The notes beneath the pieces are model-generated. The model saw only the letters and a list, made by a program, of their open reading frames with translations, was not told where the DNA came from and made no database searches. From contig CAPPGO010000008.1 of assembly GCA_948678575.1 (NCBI GenBank), forward strand, positions 9,681 through 73,680: a stretch of 64,000 bases of DNA, given 5' to 3'. Made by a program: the position numbers and the translations under genes. This DNA comes from an uncultured Clostridia bacterium. GTDB taxonomy: Bacteria; Bacillota; Clostridia; TANB77; CAG-508. Position 1 is the stretch's first letter, and every line of letters starts with the position of its first letter. This document shows, piece after piece, positions 8,842 through 17,209 of the stretch.

Positions 8842-10095
8842 TTAGTTTTTTTCTAAATAATTAATAATAGCATTTCCAGCATCTCTGCCTGAACGAGAAG
8901 CCCACGCCACTGTACCTTTTGCACCAGCTAAATCTCCACCAGCAAATACGCCTTTTTTAGAAGTCATATTATTTTTATCTATTAAAATTCTTCCTCTACG
9001 ATCCAATTCAACATCTAGTTGAGATAATAAGCTTGCCTCTGGTTTTGAACCAACAGCCATAATAACATAATCAGCATCAATAAAATAGTTGCTTCCCTCT
9101 ATGTTTACAGGAGATTTTCTGCTTTCCCCTTCTTTTTGAACAAGCTCAGTTTTTACACATTCGATTTTATTAACTTTTTTATCTCCACAGATTTTGATTA
9201 TATTATTTTGATATAAGAATTCAATTCCTTCTTCTATTGCTTCTTCAATTTCTTTTTTCTCTGCTGGCATTTCTGCTCTTGAACGTCTATAAATTACAAT
9301 TACTTCCTTGGCACCCAATTTCTTTACTGTTCTTGCTGTATCCATAGCAACATTTCCACCACCACTTACAATAACAGTTTTTCCTTTATATGATGGATGA
9401 GAATTATTTTCTAGTAATTCATTTCCTCCGAAAACACCATCTAAATCTTCACCTGGAATTCCCATTTTTGAAGATAAATTTGCACCAAAGCCTAAATATA
9501 CAGCATCATATTCTTTTTGTAAATCGTTTAAAGTATAATCTTTTCCAAGTTCTGTATTAAGCTTTACATCAATTCCTAAATCTAAAATTTTATCTATTGC
9601 TTTTTGTAAAAGCTTCTTGTCTAATCTAAATGCTGGTATTCCGTGATTCATAATGCCACCAAGTACATTATGTTTTTCAAAAATAGTAACTTTATACCCA
9701 TTTTTAGCAAGCGTTGCAGCACAAGTAAGTCCTGTTGGACCACCACCTACAACTGCTATTTTTTTGTTTTTAGGCTCTGCATTTTTCTTTATCTTCCAAT
9801 CATTCTCAATTGCAATATCTCCAACATAAGCTTCCATATCTCCAATATTTACTTGTTTTTGTGATACTCCTCTTATACAACTTCCTTGACATTGTTTATC
9901 ATGTGGACATATTCTACCACAAATAGATTGCAAAACAGTAGTTTCAGAAAGCAAATCATAAGCTTCATGAATTTTATCTTCTTTTAAAAGTTTAATAAAT
10001 CCAGTAGTATCATTTTGAAGTGGACAACCAACTTGACATGGCTTTATTTTACAACTTAAACAATAATTTGCTTTTTCTTTCATTTCTTCTAACAT
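8842..10095 (-). CDS. GltD-like FAD/NAD(P)-dependent oxidoreductase
   Basis: Belongs to the glutamate synthase small-subunit (GltD) family of electron-transfer flavoproteins. The N-terminal half carries two cysteine clusters for Fe-S centres, CLSCKIKPCQVGCP and CGRICPHDKQCQGSC. An FAD-binding GGGPTGLTCA and an NAD(P)-binding GGGNVAMDTAR follow, then a C-terminal GGDLAGAKGTVAWA FAD-contact motif. At 417 residues it is near family length. It starts 10 nt after the hydrogenase gene, so the two are surely one operon. No glutamate synthase large subunit is present, so it probably passes electrons between NAD(P)H and the hydrogenase. Confidence 0.9.
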   Translation of the reverse strand: MLEEMKEKANYCLSCKIKPCQVGCPLQNDTTGFIKLLKEDKIHEAYDLLSETTVLQSICGRICPHDKQCQGSCIRGVSQKQVNIGDMEAYVGDIAIENDWKIKKNAEPKNKKIAVVGGGPTGLTCAATLAKNGYKVTIFEKHNVLGGIMNHGIPAFRLDKKLLQKAIDKILDLGIDVKLNTELGKDYTLNDLQKEYDAVYLGFGANLSSKMGIPGEDLDGVFGGNELLENNSHPSYKGKTVIVSGGGNVAMDTARTVKKLGAKEVIVIYRRSRAEMPAEKKEIEEAIEEGIEFLYQNNIIKICGDKKVNKIECVKTELVQKEGESRKSPVNIEGSNYFIDADYVIMAVGSKPEASLLSQLDVELDRRGRILIDKNNMTSKKGVFAGGDLAGAKGTVAWASRSGRDAGNAIINYLEKN

Positions 10096-10105
10096 ATTCT
10101 CTCCT

Positions 10106-11419
10106 TTAAATTCTACCTTTTAATAAATCTGATTTATCAAAGTATTCTGTATGTAATAATTGTTCAGAAATTTCACCTAATGGTTCACCTAAAAATTTTT
10201 CATATATTTCTTTAATTTCTGGATTTTCATGACTTAATCTTTTTGTTAATCTTTCGTCTTCTGAATATAAACTATCTATTCTTTTTAATCTAGTTTCATC
10301 TAATTTTAATAATGTAATTTTAGGTTGACCACCACCACTTATACAACCACCTACACAGTTCATAACTTCAACAAAATGATATGTTACTTCTCCTGCTTTT
10401 ATTTTTTCTAATAAAGTTCTGGCATTATCGATTCCATGTACAATAGCAACATTTACTTCTAATCCATTTATTTCTATACTAGCTTCTTTTATAGCTTCCA
10501 TTCCTCTAACTGCATGAAATTCTATCTTGTCATCTGGTAAATTTTTTCCAGTTATGTAATAGTATGACGTTCTTAATGCAGCCTCCATAACACCACCAGT
10601 ATTTCCAAAAATAACACCTGCACCTGTTCCTTTTCCAAGTAAATCATCAAATTTGCTTTCTTTTAAAGAATAAAAATCAATATTTTCTTCTCTTATCCAT
10701 TCTGCAAGTTCTCTAGTTGTTATTGAGTAATCTGTATCTTGACATTGTTTTAGTCCGTTAAATTTTGAAGCATCTGATAATTCTTCTCTTTTTACTTCAT
10801 ATTTTTTTGATGTACAAGGTGCTACTACAACACTGATAATATTTTCTGGATTTATATTTTTCACTTTTGCGAAATATGTTTTTATCATAGCACTTTGCAT
10901 TGATATTGGACTTTTAGCAGTAGATAAGTTTTTTGTAAATTCTGGATAATACATTTCTACAAATTTTACCCATGAAGGACAACAGCTTGTGAATTGTGGT
11001 AATACTCCATTGTTTTTTATTCTATTTACTAATTCAGAAGCTTCTTCTACTATTGTTAAATCAGCTGCAAAAGTAACATCAAGTACATAATCTGCACCTA
11101 ATTTTCTTATAGCCGATACCATTTTCCCCTCAACATATTCTCCATCTTTTCCTTCAAACTCTTCTCCTAATGCCACTCTTACAGCAGGAGCTGTACTAAA
11201 TACTACTATTTTATCTGTATTTTTTATAATTTCTTTTACTTTATCAAAATCCTTCTTTTCTCTTATTGCTTCTGGTGGACAAAAATTTGCACATTGTCCA
11301 CAATTTATACAAACTGGAACTTTACAAGTTTTTTTGCACATTCCACAATATACACATTTTGAATCATCTCTCTCAACACTTGGATTGTTTTCTCCTAAAT
11401 CTACTACTAATTCTGCCAT
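10106..11419 (-). CDS. [FeFe]-hydrogenase catalytic subunit
   Basis: Oxygen-sensitive hydrogenase that makes or uses H2. I choose ATG 11419 (MAELVVDLG) because AGAGAGG lies just upstream; the longer frame from 11443 has no such site. Two N-terminal [4Fe-4S] motifs (CVYCGMCKKTC, CINCGQCANFC) precede the H-cluster signatures TSCCPSW (L1), APCTSKKYE (L2, with Ala where Met is usual) and EVMNCVGGCISGGGQP (L3). It is translationally coupled to the GltD-like flavoprotein, suggesting a cytosolic NAD(P)H-linked hydrogenase. It shows the cell is an anaerobe. Confidence 0.93.
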   Translation of the reverse strand: MAELVVDLGENNPSVERDDSKCVYCGMCKKTCKVPVCINCGQCANFCPPEAIREKKDFDKVKEIIKNTDKIVVFSTAPAVRVALGEEFEGKDGEYVEGKMVSAIRKLGADYVLDVTFAADLTIVEEASELVNRIKNNGVLPQFTSCCPSWVKFVEMYYPEFTKNLSTAKSPISMQSAMIKTYFAKVKNINPENIISVVVAPCTSKKYEVKREELSDASKFNGLKQCQDTDYSITTRELAEWIREENIDFYSLKESKFDDLLGKGTGAGVIFGNTGGVMEAALRTSYYYITGKNLPDDKIEFHAVRGMEAIKEASIEINGLEVNVAIVHGIDNARTLLEKIKAGEVTYHFVEVMNCVGGCISGGGQPKITLLKLDETRLKRIDSLYSEDERLTKRLSHENPEIKEIYEKFLGEPLGEISEQLLHTEYFDKSDLLKGRI

Positions 11420-11537
11420 ATATTTTACCTCTCTAACAAACATATATTATATTCTTTCCCTATTTTATAAGAATACTATTTTTTTTGCAATACTTTTGAC
11501 CGAATGTTATATAAAATTCACAAAATGGATACAATAA

Positions 11538-11572
11538 AAAAATCACTAAGTTTTATTACTTAGTGATTTTTT
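11538..11572. terminator. Bidirectional terminator hairpin
   Basis: Perfect stem aaaaatcactaag / cttagtgattttt around an 8-nt loop. It overlaps the last codons of the ATP-grasp gene at 11546 and stops transcription between that gene and the hydrogenase promoter region. Confidence 0.85.
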
Positions 11573-12400
11573 ATTGTAATCAACATTTTTATTTTGCATA
11601 TATTCATACACCATATTTTTATAATCAATAATGAATTTTTCTTTTGTTTTCCTATCAACCTGATTTAAATCTAAATATGGAGATATATCTTCTATTTCTG
11701 TTAATAATAATGTGTCGTCTTCTAATTTTATAAAATCAATTCTTTGAATACCATAATATTCTGCATTCAAACATGCAAACTTGTTTGCCAATTCTAATTC
11801 ATCAGAATTATATTCATACTTTATTGCTTTTGGATAAACTGGTACTTTGCTAGGTATAAATTCTAAAACATATTCAAGTTTATCTTTTATATAATAAAAT
11901 TGCACTTCTGATTTAAATTTCATAAATGGCTGTACTATATATGAATTATTAAATTTCGATTTTAATTCTTCTTTTTCTAATACCAATTGACCAATTCCAT
12001 CATAACTTTCTTTTCGTTTCATCATATATTTACTAGTATTCTTCAATAATTTTAAATCATCTAAATTATCAATAGTTGGTATGGTTTCATATCCATTTTT
12101 AAACAATTTAACTAAATAGCTTTTATCACTTCCATCATACTTTCCATCAAAATTTATACGAGGTAGATCTTTTTTTATAATTCTTTCTGTAAAACTATAT
12201 TTTTCACTAACATTTTCTATTGTTGCATTAGAATTCCATGTATTTCTTTTTAAAAATATATCAAATATACTTTCTAATTTTTCATCATAATTCTTATCAA
12301 CAATAGCAACATTGTGCCCATCTTCTTGAAAAGCTCGTGCCAGCCATATATCTTCCAGTTTTTCATCATTATCTATATTAGTTATCATTAATATATTCAT
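11546..12400 (-). CDS. ATP-grasp domain protein
   Basis: A 284-residue cytosolic protein with an ATP-grasp-like layout: an N-terminal pre-ATP-grasp domain (NILMITNIDNDEKLEDIWLA), a Lys-bearing strand (YMMKRKESYDGIG), SYIVQPFMKFKSEVQFYYI and a C-terminal metal-binding stretch (IQRIDFIKLEDDTLLLTEIEDISP). This resembles RimK/glutathione-synthetase-like ligases that join a carboxylate to an amine with ATP. The substrate cannot be told. It is a single-gene unit bounded by terminators on both sides. Confidence 0.7.
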   Translation of the reverse strand: MNILMITNIDNDEKLEDIWLARAFQEDGHNVAIVDKNYDEKLESIFDIFLKRNTWNSNATIENVSEKYSFTERIIKKDLPRINFDGKYDGSDKSYLVKLFKNGYETIPTIDNLDDLKLLKNTSKYMMKRKESYDGIGQLVLEKEELKSKFNNSYIVQPFMKFKSEVQFYYIKDKLEYVLEFIPSKVPVYPKAIKYEYNSDELELANKFACLNAEYYGIQRIDFIKLEDDTLLLTEIEDISPYLDLNQVDRKTKEKFIIDYKNMVYEYMQNKNVDYNKKSLSNKT

Positions 12401-12510
12401 ATTTACTCTCCTAGTTTATTCCAAAACGGAACATACTGATTTTTCATCTTTTTTTAATATTTTAACACAAGTTACTTTTAAATACAATTTAAAATTTATC
12501 ATAAAAAAGC

Positions 12511-12536
12511 AAAGAGCCATGTTTCCATAGCTCTTT
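12511..12536 (-). terminator. Terminator of the cotJ operon
   Basis: Just past the cotJC stop the minus strand reads a stem AAGAGC-(T)ATG / CAT-(G)GCTCTT, then GCTTTTTT. Confidence 0.75.
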
Positions 12537-12540
12537 TATT

Positions 12541-13137
12541 CTATTTTCTATCCATATAAAATCTTTTTTGTGCTAGTTTATCTTGAACACCGTTTAATGC
12601 TTCTCCAAATCTTTGAAAATGAACTATTTCTCTTTCTCTTAAATATCTTAAAACATCTATTACATCTGGATCATCTTTGCAAAGATTAATTAGTTTTTCA
12701 TAAGTTGCACGAGCTTTTTGCTCTGCTGCTAAATCTTCTGTTAAATCTGCAATAGGATCTCCTTTTACTGCTAAAACAGCTGCACTAAATGGACTTCCAG
12801 CAGCAGATTGTGGATATACACCCACTCCATGATCAGTATAATAAGCATCTAATCCAGCTTTTTTTAATTCTTCAATTGAAACACCATCTGTTAATTGATG
12901 TACCAAAGCACCCACCATTTCTAAATGTGCAAGTTCTTCTGTACCTATATCATTTAATATTGCTTTTGATTTTTTGTCTGGCATACCAAATCTTTGTGAC
13001 AAATATCTAAGTGAAGCTGCAAGCTCTCCATCTGGCCCACCATACTGCGAAATTATAACTTTTGCAAGTGCTGGATTAGGTGTTTTTATATTTACAGGAT
13101 ATTGTAAATGTCTATCATAAGTCCACATATTAAGCAC
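12541..13137 (-). CDS. cotJC: Spore coat protein CotJC
   Basis: Manganese-catalase-like (ferritin-fold) protein of the inner spore coat. At 198 residues it matches family length. It shows GPDGELAASLRYL, the metal-ligand helices EELAHLEMVG and EIVHFQRFGE, and EQKARATYEKL. The start overlaps the end of cotJB by 8 nt, the usual translational coupling of the cotJABC operon, which is made late in the mother cell. Confidence 0.97.
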   Translation of the reverse strand: MLNMWTYDRHLQYPVNIKTPNPALAKVIISQYGGPDGELAASLRYLSQRFGMPDKKSKAILNDIGTEELAHLEMVGALVHQLTDGVSIEELKKAGLDAYYTDHGVGVYPQSAAGSPFSAAVLAVKGDPIADLTEDLAAEQKARATYEKLINLCKDDPDVIDVLRYLREREIVHFQRFGEALNGVQDKLAQKRFYMDRK

Positions 13138-13390
13138 CTCCTTTTTCCCAAGGCCATGGACTTTCTATCCATTGCCAAGAATTTTGTGGGAAATAAATTG
13201 TAAGTGGCCCATATTCTTTTTGGTAAAGTTGCTTTAAGTCGTGTAATTGTTGTGCATAATCTTGTTGACACCTAAGTGCTTTTGTATCACATGGGTGTGT
13301 ATCTAAATATAATGCTAAGTCATTTACTGCAAAAGCTAACGAACGAATTTGTTCCATTAACATTTTTTGTTTATTGTTCTCTACATTCAT
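13130..13390 (-). CDS. cotJB: Spore coat protein CotJB
   Basis: Small coat protein of 86 residues. Family features are ALYLDTHPCDTKAL, followed by HDLKQLYQKEYGPL and the Trp/Pro-rich end WQWIESPWPWEKGGA. It overlaps cotJA by 20 nt upstream and cotJC by 8 nt downstream, so all three are translated as one unit. Confidence 0.95.
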   Translation of the reverse strand: MNVENNKQKMLMEQIRSLAFAVNDLALYLDTHPCDTKALRCQQDYAQQLHDLKQLYQKEYGPLTIYFPQNSWQWIESPWPWEKGGA

Positions 13391-13595
13391 TATTCAAGCA
13401 ACCTCCTTCATTATAATTTCTTAAAAATCTATTTTCTGCCATTGATTGTAATGGTACATAAGGACTAACTAATTCAGGAAAAATAGTTCCTTGATTTAGA
13501 CCATCTTGTGGTTCAAATATTTTTGTCATTGTTTGAACAGGTACATAAGCATGCCCATACATTGGATATGCTGTAAAAAAAGCATTGTTTGACAT
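13371..13595 (-). CDS. cotJA: Spore coat associated protein CotJA
   Basis: First gene of the cotJ operon, 74 residues, rich in Pro/Tyr, with the family's repeated AYVPVQ / YVPLQSM motifs that hold aromatic and Gln residues. The start at 13595 has an AGGAGGAAT site directly upstream. The end overlaps cotJB. Confidence 0.93.
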   Translation of the reverse strand: MSNNAFFTAYPMYGHAYVPVQTMTKIFEPQDGLNQGTIFPELVSPYVPLQSMAENRFLRNYNEGGCLNNECREQ

Positions 13596-13669
13596 GAAAA
13601 TTCCTCCTTATTTTAGTGTTATAATATATTTTATGTATACTATATTTTTATGTGAATTTAATAATAACA

Positions 13670-13697
13670 AAAAGCACTTCAAATCATGAAGTGCTTT
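13670..13697. terminator. Bidirectional terminator hairpin
   Basis: Perfect stem aaaagcacttc / gaagtgctttt around aaatcat, between the MSL gene stop and the cotJ promoter region. Confidence 0.85.
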
Positions 13698-13698
13698 T

Positions 13699-14130
13699 CT
13701 AAAATTTATATATAATTTGCTCTATTTCATTTATTTCTTTCATTATATTGTTATTTCCAATATTTTCCATTAGATATCTATTTATTTCTTCAATTTTATT
13801 TCTTTTCAATAAATATTTGTAAGCATTTTCAAATACTTCGTCATATTTATTTTCATCTCCAAAATTCTGTTGTCCTTCTATTTCAAATTTATTATTTGAA
13901 ATAATATAACTAATTTTTTCAACTTCCATCTTTTTAATTACATTATCAAATATTGTTGCTGTAAAACCACAATTATTTATATTTTGACTTTTCTTTAACT
14001 GATATCCAAAAAGATATGAAATTATATATGCATCTTTTAAATAGGTATGATAAAATGCACCTATTTTCACAAAAATAATAGATTTTGGATAATTATCTTT
14101 CATAATCTTTATTTCATTTTCAATACTCAT
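13699..14130 (-). CDS. MutS domain I-like protein (MSL), DGR accessory
   Basis: The 143-residue protein resembles only the N-terminal mismatch-recognition domain of MutS: YPKSIIFVKIGAFYHTYLKDA matches the MutS pattern of a hydrophobic strand followed by F/G-x-FYE, and CGFTATIFDNVIKKM follows. The Glu of the mismatch-reading Phe-x-Glu is replaced by His here (FYH). No ATPase domain exists. MutS-like short proteins (MSL) are reported accessory genes of some diversity-generating retroelements; its place directly 3' of the template array supports that assignment. It overlaps the OB-like gene by 11 nt. The function in retrohoming is unknown. Confidence 0.6.
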   Translation of the reverse strand: MSIENEIKIMKDNYPKSIIFVKIGAFYHTYLKDAYIISYLFGYQLKKSQNINNCGFTATIFDNVIKKMEVEKISYIISNNKFEIEGQQNFGDENKYDEVFENAYKYLLKRNKIEEINRYLMENIGNNNIMKEINEIEQIIYKF

Positions 14131-14368
14131 AAATTCGCATCACCTCAATACAATTATTTATAATACTTCCTTCTAAGATTATATGTGTTCCTAACTCATA
14201 ATCAGAATAAAGTATATCTGCCATCTTATCAAAAGCAATCAATTTTATTTCATTTCCATCTTCTGATAAAATAAAGCAGGAGGCAATAGATATATGTAGG
14301 TCTTGATTTAACAAAAAATCAAACTTTATTTCAGAATTTATCTTTCCAAATAAAAAACATATATTCAT
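14120..14368 (-). CDS. Small OB-fold-like protein, possible ssDNA binder
   Basis: An 82-residue protein with an alternating-strand pattern like a short OB fold: FLFGKINSEIKFDFLL, IKLIAFDKMADIL, THIILEGSIINNCIEVMRIYEY. The 'G-x-I ... A-F-x-x-x-A-D-x-L ... G-x-x-I-x-L-E-G' order recalls single-stranded-DNA-binding proteins, but this is inference from pattern only. It is translationally coupled with the MSL gene and lies between it and the template array, so it may be part of the DGR. AGGAG-type site upstream (ggaggaaatatg). Confidence 0.5.
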   Translation of the reverse strand: MNICFLFGKINSEIKFDFLLNQDLHISIASCFILSEDGNEIKLIAFDKMADILYSDYELGTHIILEGSIINNCIEVMRIYEY

Positions 14369-14525
14369 ATTTCCTCCATTTATAAACTACTATATATTCA
14401 AATTTCTCCTACTAATACCTCGCTCATGTTACATATTTACCAATACTTAGGAAGGATTAAACTCCTTTAATATCTAATATTCACTGTATGCATTCCGTAA
14501 AACACATAATCTCGAAACATATTAG

Positions 14526-14640
14526 AGCACGGCGCGGAACCCCCAATTCCAATTAGACTCGCTGGCAGTATGATTGCCATTGCGATTGGTCGCTAAATTG
14601 TCCCATCCGTTGTTGTTAGTACTACCACCACGAAGCACGC
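14526..14640 (-). repeat. Template-like repeat copy 1
   Basis: In the target's frame it would encode ...VLRGGSTNNNGWDNLATNR..., with AAC/AAT codons at the positions that vary in the target. It differs from copy 2 also at non-adenine sites (e.g. GGA and TTA codons), so it is a diverged template or a template for another target. Confidence 0.75.
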
Positions 14641-14828
14641 GGTCTAGACCCACAAGTTTACTCCTATTTATTTATTATTATTTTTTAAGTTACTATATAT
14701 TCAGATTTCTCCTACTAATACCTCGCTTATGAAACTTATTTACCAATATTCAGGAAGGAATAAACTCCTTTAATATCTAATATTCACTGTATGTACTCCG
14801 TAAAATACATAATCTCGAAACATATTAG

Positions 14829-14943
14829 AGCACGGCGCGGAACCCAACATTCCAATTCGTATTGCTGGCAGTGTTGTTGCCATTGCGATTGGTCGCCAAA
14901 TCGTTCCAACCGTTGTTGTTAGTACTACCACCACGAATCACGC
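14829..14943 (-). repeat. Template repeat (TR) of the DGR, copy 2
   Basis: Aligns without gaps to the variable repeat 17620..17734. In 115 positions I count 11 differences, and all 11 are A in this copy on the coding strand, replaced by C, G or T in the variable repeat. This adenine-only pattern is the defining mark of DGR mutagenic retrohoming. Asn codons AAC/AAT dominate the variable positions, as in other DGR templates. No other copy in the array shows this relation to the target. Confidence 0.95.
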
Positions 14944-15127
14944 TCACAAGACCTTTAAGTTTATTCCTATTTATTTATTATTTTTTAGTTACTATATATT
15001 CAGATTTCTCCTACTAATACCTCACTCATGTTACATATTTACCAATATCTAGGAAGGAATAAACTCCTTTAATATCTAATATTCACTGTATGCATTCCGT
15101 AAAACACATAATCTCGAAACATATTAG

Positions 15128-15242
15128 AGCACGGCGCGGAACCCGATATTCCAATCAGAGTTGCTAGCAGTATGGTTGCCATTGCGATTGGTCGCTAAAT
15201 TGTCACTACCGTTGTCATTAGTACAACCACCACGAAGCACGC
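15128..15242 (-). repeat. Template-like repeat copy 3
   Basis: Same constant flanks; in the target's frame it reads ...GGCTNDNGSDNLATNR.... It carries a Cys codon where all others have Ser. Closest to copy 1 (shared TTA codon and AAC/AAT CAT ACT). Confidence 0.75.
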
Positions 15243-15432
15243 GATCGAGACCATTAAGCTTATTCCTATATTTATTTTTAAAATCAACTATGAGCTACTA
15301 TATTTTCAAATTTTTCTACTAATACCTCACTCATGATACATATTTACCAATATCTAGGAAGGAATAAACTCCTTTAATATCTAATACTCACTGTATGTAT
15401 TCCGTAAAATACATAATCTCGAAACATATTAG

Positions 15433-15547
15433 AGCACGGCGCGGAACCCAATGTTCCAATTAGTATTGCTGGCAGTGTTGTTGCCATTGCGATTGGTCGC
15501 CAAATTGTCGTTACCGTTCCAATTAGTACTACCACCACGAAGCACGA
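15433..15547 (-). repeat. Template-like repeat copy 4
   Basis: In the target's frame ...GGSTNWNGNDNLATNR.... Shares the downstream half with copy 2 but differs from the target at non-adenine positions, so it is not the donor of the present variable repeat. Confidence 0.75.
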
Positions 15548-15740
15548 GCGCAAGACCATAAAGTCTATTCCTATATTTAATTTTTTAAATAAATTATGAG
15601 CTACTATATTTTCAATTCTTTCTACTAATACCTCGCTCAAGATACATATTTACCGTTTTATTTAGGAAGGAATAAACTCCTTTAATATCTAATATTCACT
15701 GTACATATTCCGTAAAATACATAATCTCGAAACATATTAG

Positions 15741-15855
15741 AGCACGGCGCGGAACCCAATGTCCCAAGCAGTATTACTGGCAGTATTGTTGCCATTGCGA
15801 TTGGTCGCCAAATTGTCTGAACCGTAATTATTAGTACTACCACCACGAAACACGA
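15741..15855 (-). repeat. Template-like repeat copy 5
   Basis: Nearest to the reverse transcriptase stop (15889). In the target's frame ...GGSTNNYGSDNLATNR.... Several C/T differences from copy 4 (AGC/AGT, AAC/AAT) show ordinary drift rather than adenine mutagenesis alone. Confidence 0.75.
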
Positions 15856-15888
15856 TCGCAAGACCATCAAGTTTATTCCTATATTTTA

Positions 15889-16894
15889 TTAATAAAAAAC
15901 TTTTTTACTCAACTTATAAACATTTGCATATTTCAGATATCCAAAGTGACCACATAAATAACGTTTTGCTTCTTCTGATGAAATTTCCTTATTTTTAATT
16001 TTCTCTTTTAACTTTCTAACTTTTCTTTTTAACTTAACTTTACCTTTATGTCTTATTTTCATTCTATATTCATTTATTTGATAACCACAATAGTTTACAC
16101 CTTGCTTAGATTTAAAAATATTAGTTTTTTTATTTAATTCCAAGTGCAATTCATCTCTCAGAAATATAGTAATTTTTCTTAATATTTCTTTAATGCCTTT
16201 TTTATCCTTAAATAGTAAAACACTATCATCCATATATCTATAATAATATTTCACACCTAATTCATGTTTTATATATTGATCTATTTCATTTAAGTAAATA
16301 TTAGCAAAAATTTGACTACTATAATTTCCTATTGGAATCCCGAACCTTCTCTTTTTTGGAATATATTATCTCCTTTGTAAGCCACATAATCTTTTTGTCT
16401 TTGATTTTTCTTTCAAGTATTTTAAGCAAAATTTCCTTGTCTATATTTTGAAAATACTTTGCTATATCCATTTTTAAAATATAATATTCGCCCCATTCTT
16501 TTTTAGCTTTTTTCATCGCTTTTTGTAAATCAACTGCAGAATAGTGCATACCTCTATCTTTTATACAAGCATAGGTGGTTGGTATAAACTGTGGCACAAA
16601 ATTTGGTATTATAAAATAATCCACATACCATCTGTGAACAATTCTATCAATATATTTTGATGCCTCTATCATTCTTTTCTTAGGCTCATAAACATAAAAA
16701 GTTTTATAAGATCCATGCTTATATGTCCCATCTTTTAAAGATTGATACAAATACAAAATATAATCTTCTTTTCTTAAATCAAATCGTACAACATTTTCTC
16801 TAAGTGCCTTGCCCCTTCTACATTTTTTATGGCAAAGCATTAAAATCTCATAGGTCAAGTATTTATCATACTGATTTCTTATTGTTTTTGGCAT
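15889..16894 (-). CDS. DGR reverse transcriptase, +1 shift at CGG
   Basis: Copies the template RNA with adenine errors to rewrite the target's variable repeat. Read straight from ATG 16894, the frame meets an in-frame CGG at 16340-16342 and stops seven codons later. Skipping its C joins the two halves into 334 residues with GIPIGNYSSQIFANIYL across the junction, then the catalytic YYRYMDDSVLL. The IGxxxSQ form of RT motif 4 is typical of DGR enzymes, unlike the QGxxxSP of group II intron RTs. RT motif 3 is ILKMDIAKYFQNID. The start overlaps avd by 29 nt. The 1006-nt length is 335 codons plus one base. Confidence 0.9.
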
Positions 16895-17189
16895 AATATT
16901 TAACTAATCCTCCAACAATTTTACCAATTTCACCCAATATGTTAATCATAACAATATTAAATTTTTCTAAACTAATCCACTTATATTTAGCCATTATTCT
17001 TAAATATACTCTTTGTATATTTATACCTGCATCAATTTTGTTTAAATAATATAATCTACTTTTGCTTTCTATTTTATCTAGATACATTATATTTTCAAAA
17101 GTATCATACATTATTCTCTTATATTCATTACCTAAATTAAATTTTTCTACCCTAGGTAAAAGTTGAAGTAATACAATCATATATTCCAT
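16866..17189 (-). CDS. avd: Avd, DGR accessory four-helix protein
   Basis: Accessory variability determinant, a small basic helical protein that binds the RT and template RNA. The sequence has the family's LLQLLPRVEKFNLGNEY opening, YLRIMAKYKWISLEKF and the GEIGKIVGGLVKY end. From ATG 17189 it is 107 residues. The same frame extends upstream without stop to about 17240 (EEFKLIPKYQNYMEY), which is also Avd-like, but this stretch has no ATG/GTG/TTG start; the extension may be joined to the ORF 17210..17410 by a -1 slip (see that entry). It overlaps the RT start. Confidence 0.85.
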   Translation of the reverse strand: MEYMIVLLQLLPRVEKFNLGNEYKRIMYDTFENIMYLDKIESKSRLYYLNKIDAGINIQRVYLRIMAKYKWISLEKFNIVMINILGEIGKIVGGLVKYYAKNNKKSV

Positions 17190-17209
17190 ATAATTTTGAT
17201 ATTTAGGAA

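Larger units (their letters stand above)
14390..15888 (-). repeat. Five tandem ~300-bp units carrying DGR template-like repeats
   Basis: Five head-to-tail units with starts of the core repeat at 14526, 14829, 15128, 15433 and 15741 (spacings 299-308 bp). Each unit has a 115-bp core ending (coding strand) in GGGTTCCGCGCCGTGC, then a conserved tail (TAATATGTTTCGAGATTATG, then AAAGGAGTTTA), then an AT-rich joint. No core has a plausible coding context: short reading frames through the units are out of phase with the target frame. Together they look like a transcribed array of template repeats downstream of the reverse transcriptase. Confidence 0.85.

Noticed and set aside
15374..15870. Frames 15374..15640 and 15682..15870 as proteins
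   Set aside because: They run through the template units out of phase with the target frame and give repeated, implausible sequences; they are shadows of the repeats.
14390..15888. CRISPR array
   Set aside because: Units are about 300 bp, not short repeats with unique spacers, and no cas genes are near.
15889..16894. Group II intron reverse transcriptase
   Set aside because: No maturase or endonuclease domain, motif 4 is IGxxxSQ, and Avd plus template/variable repeats are present.
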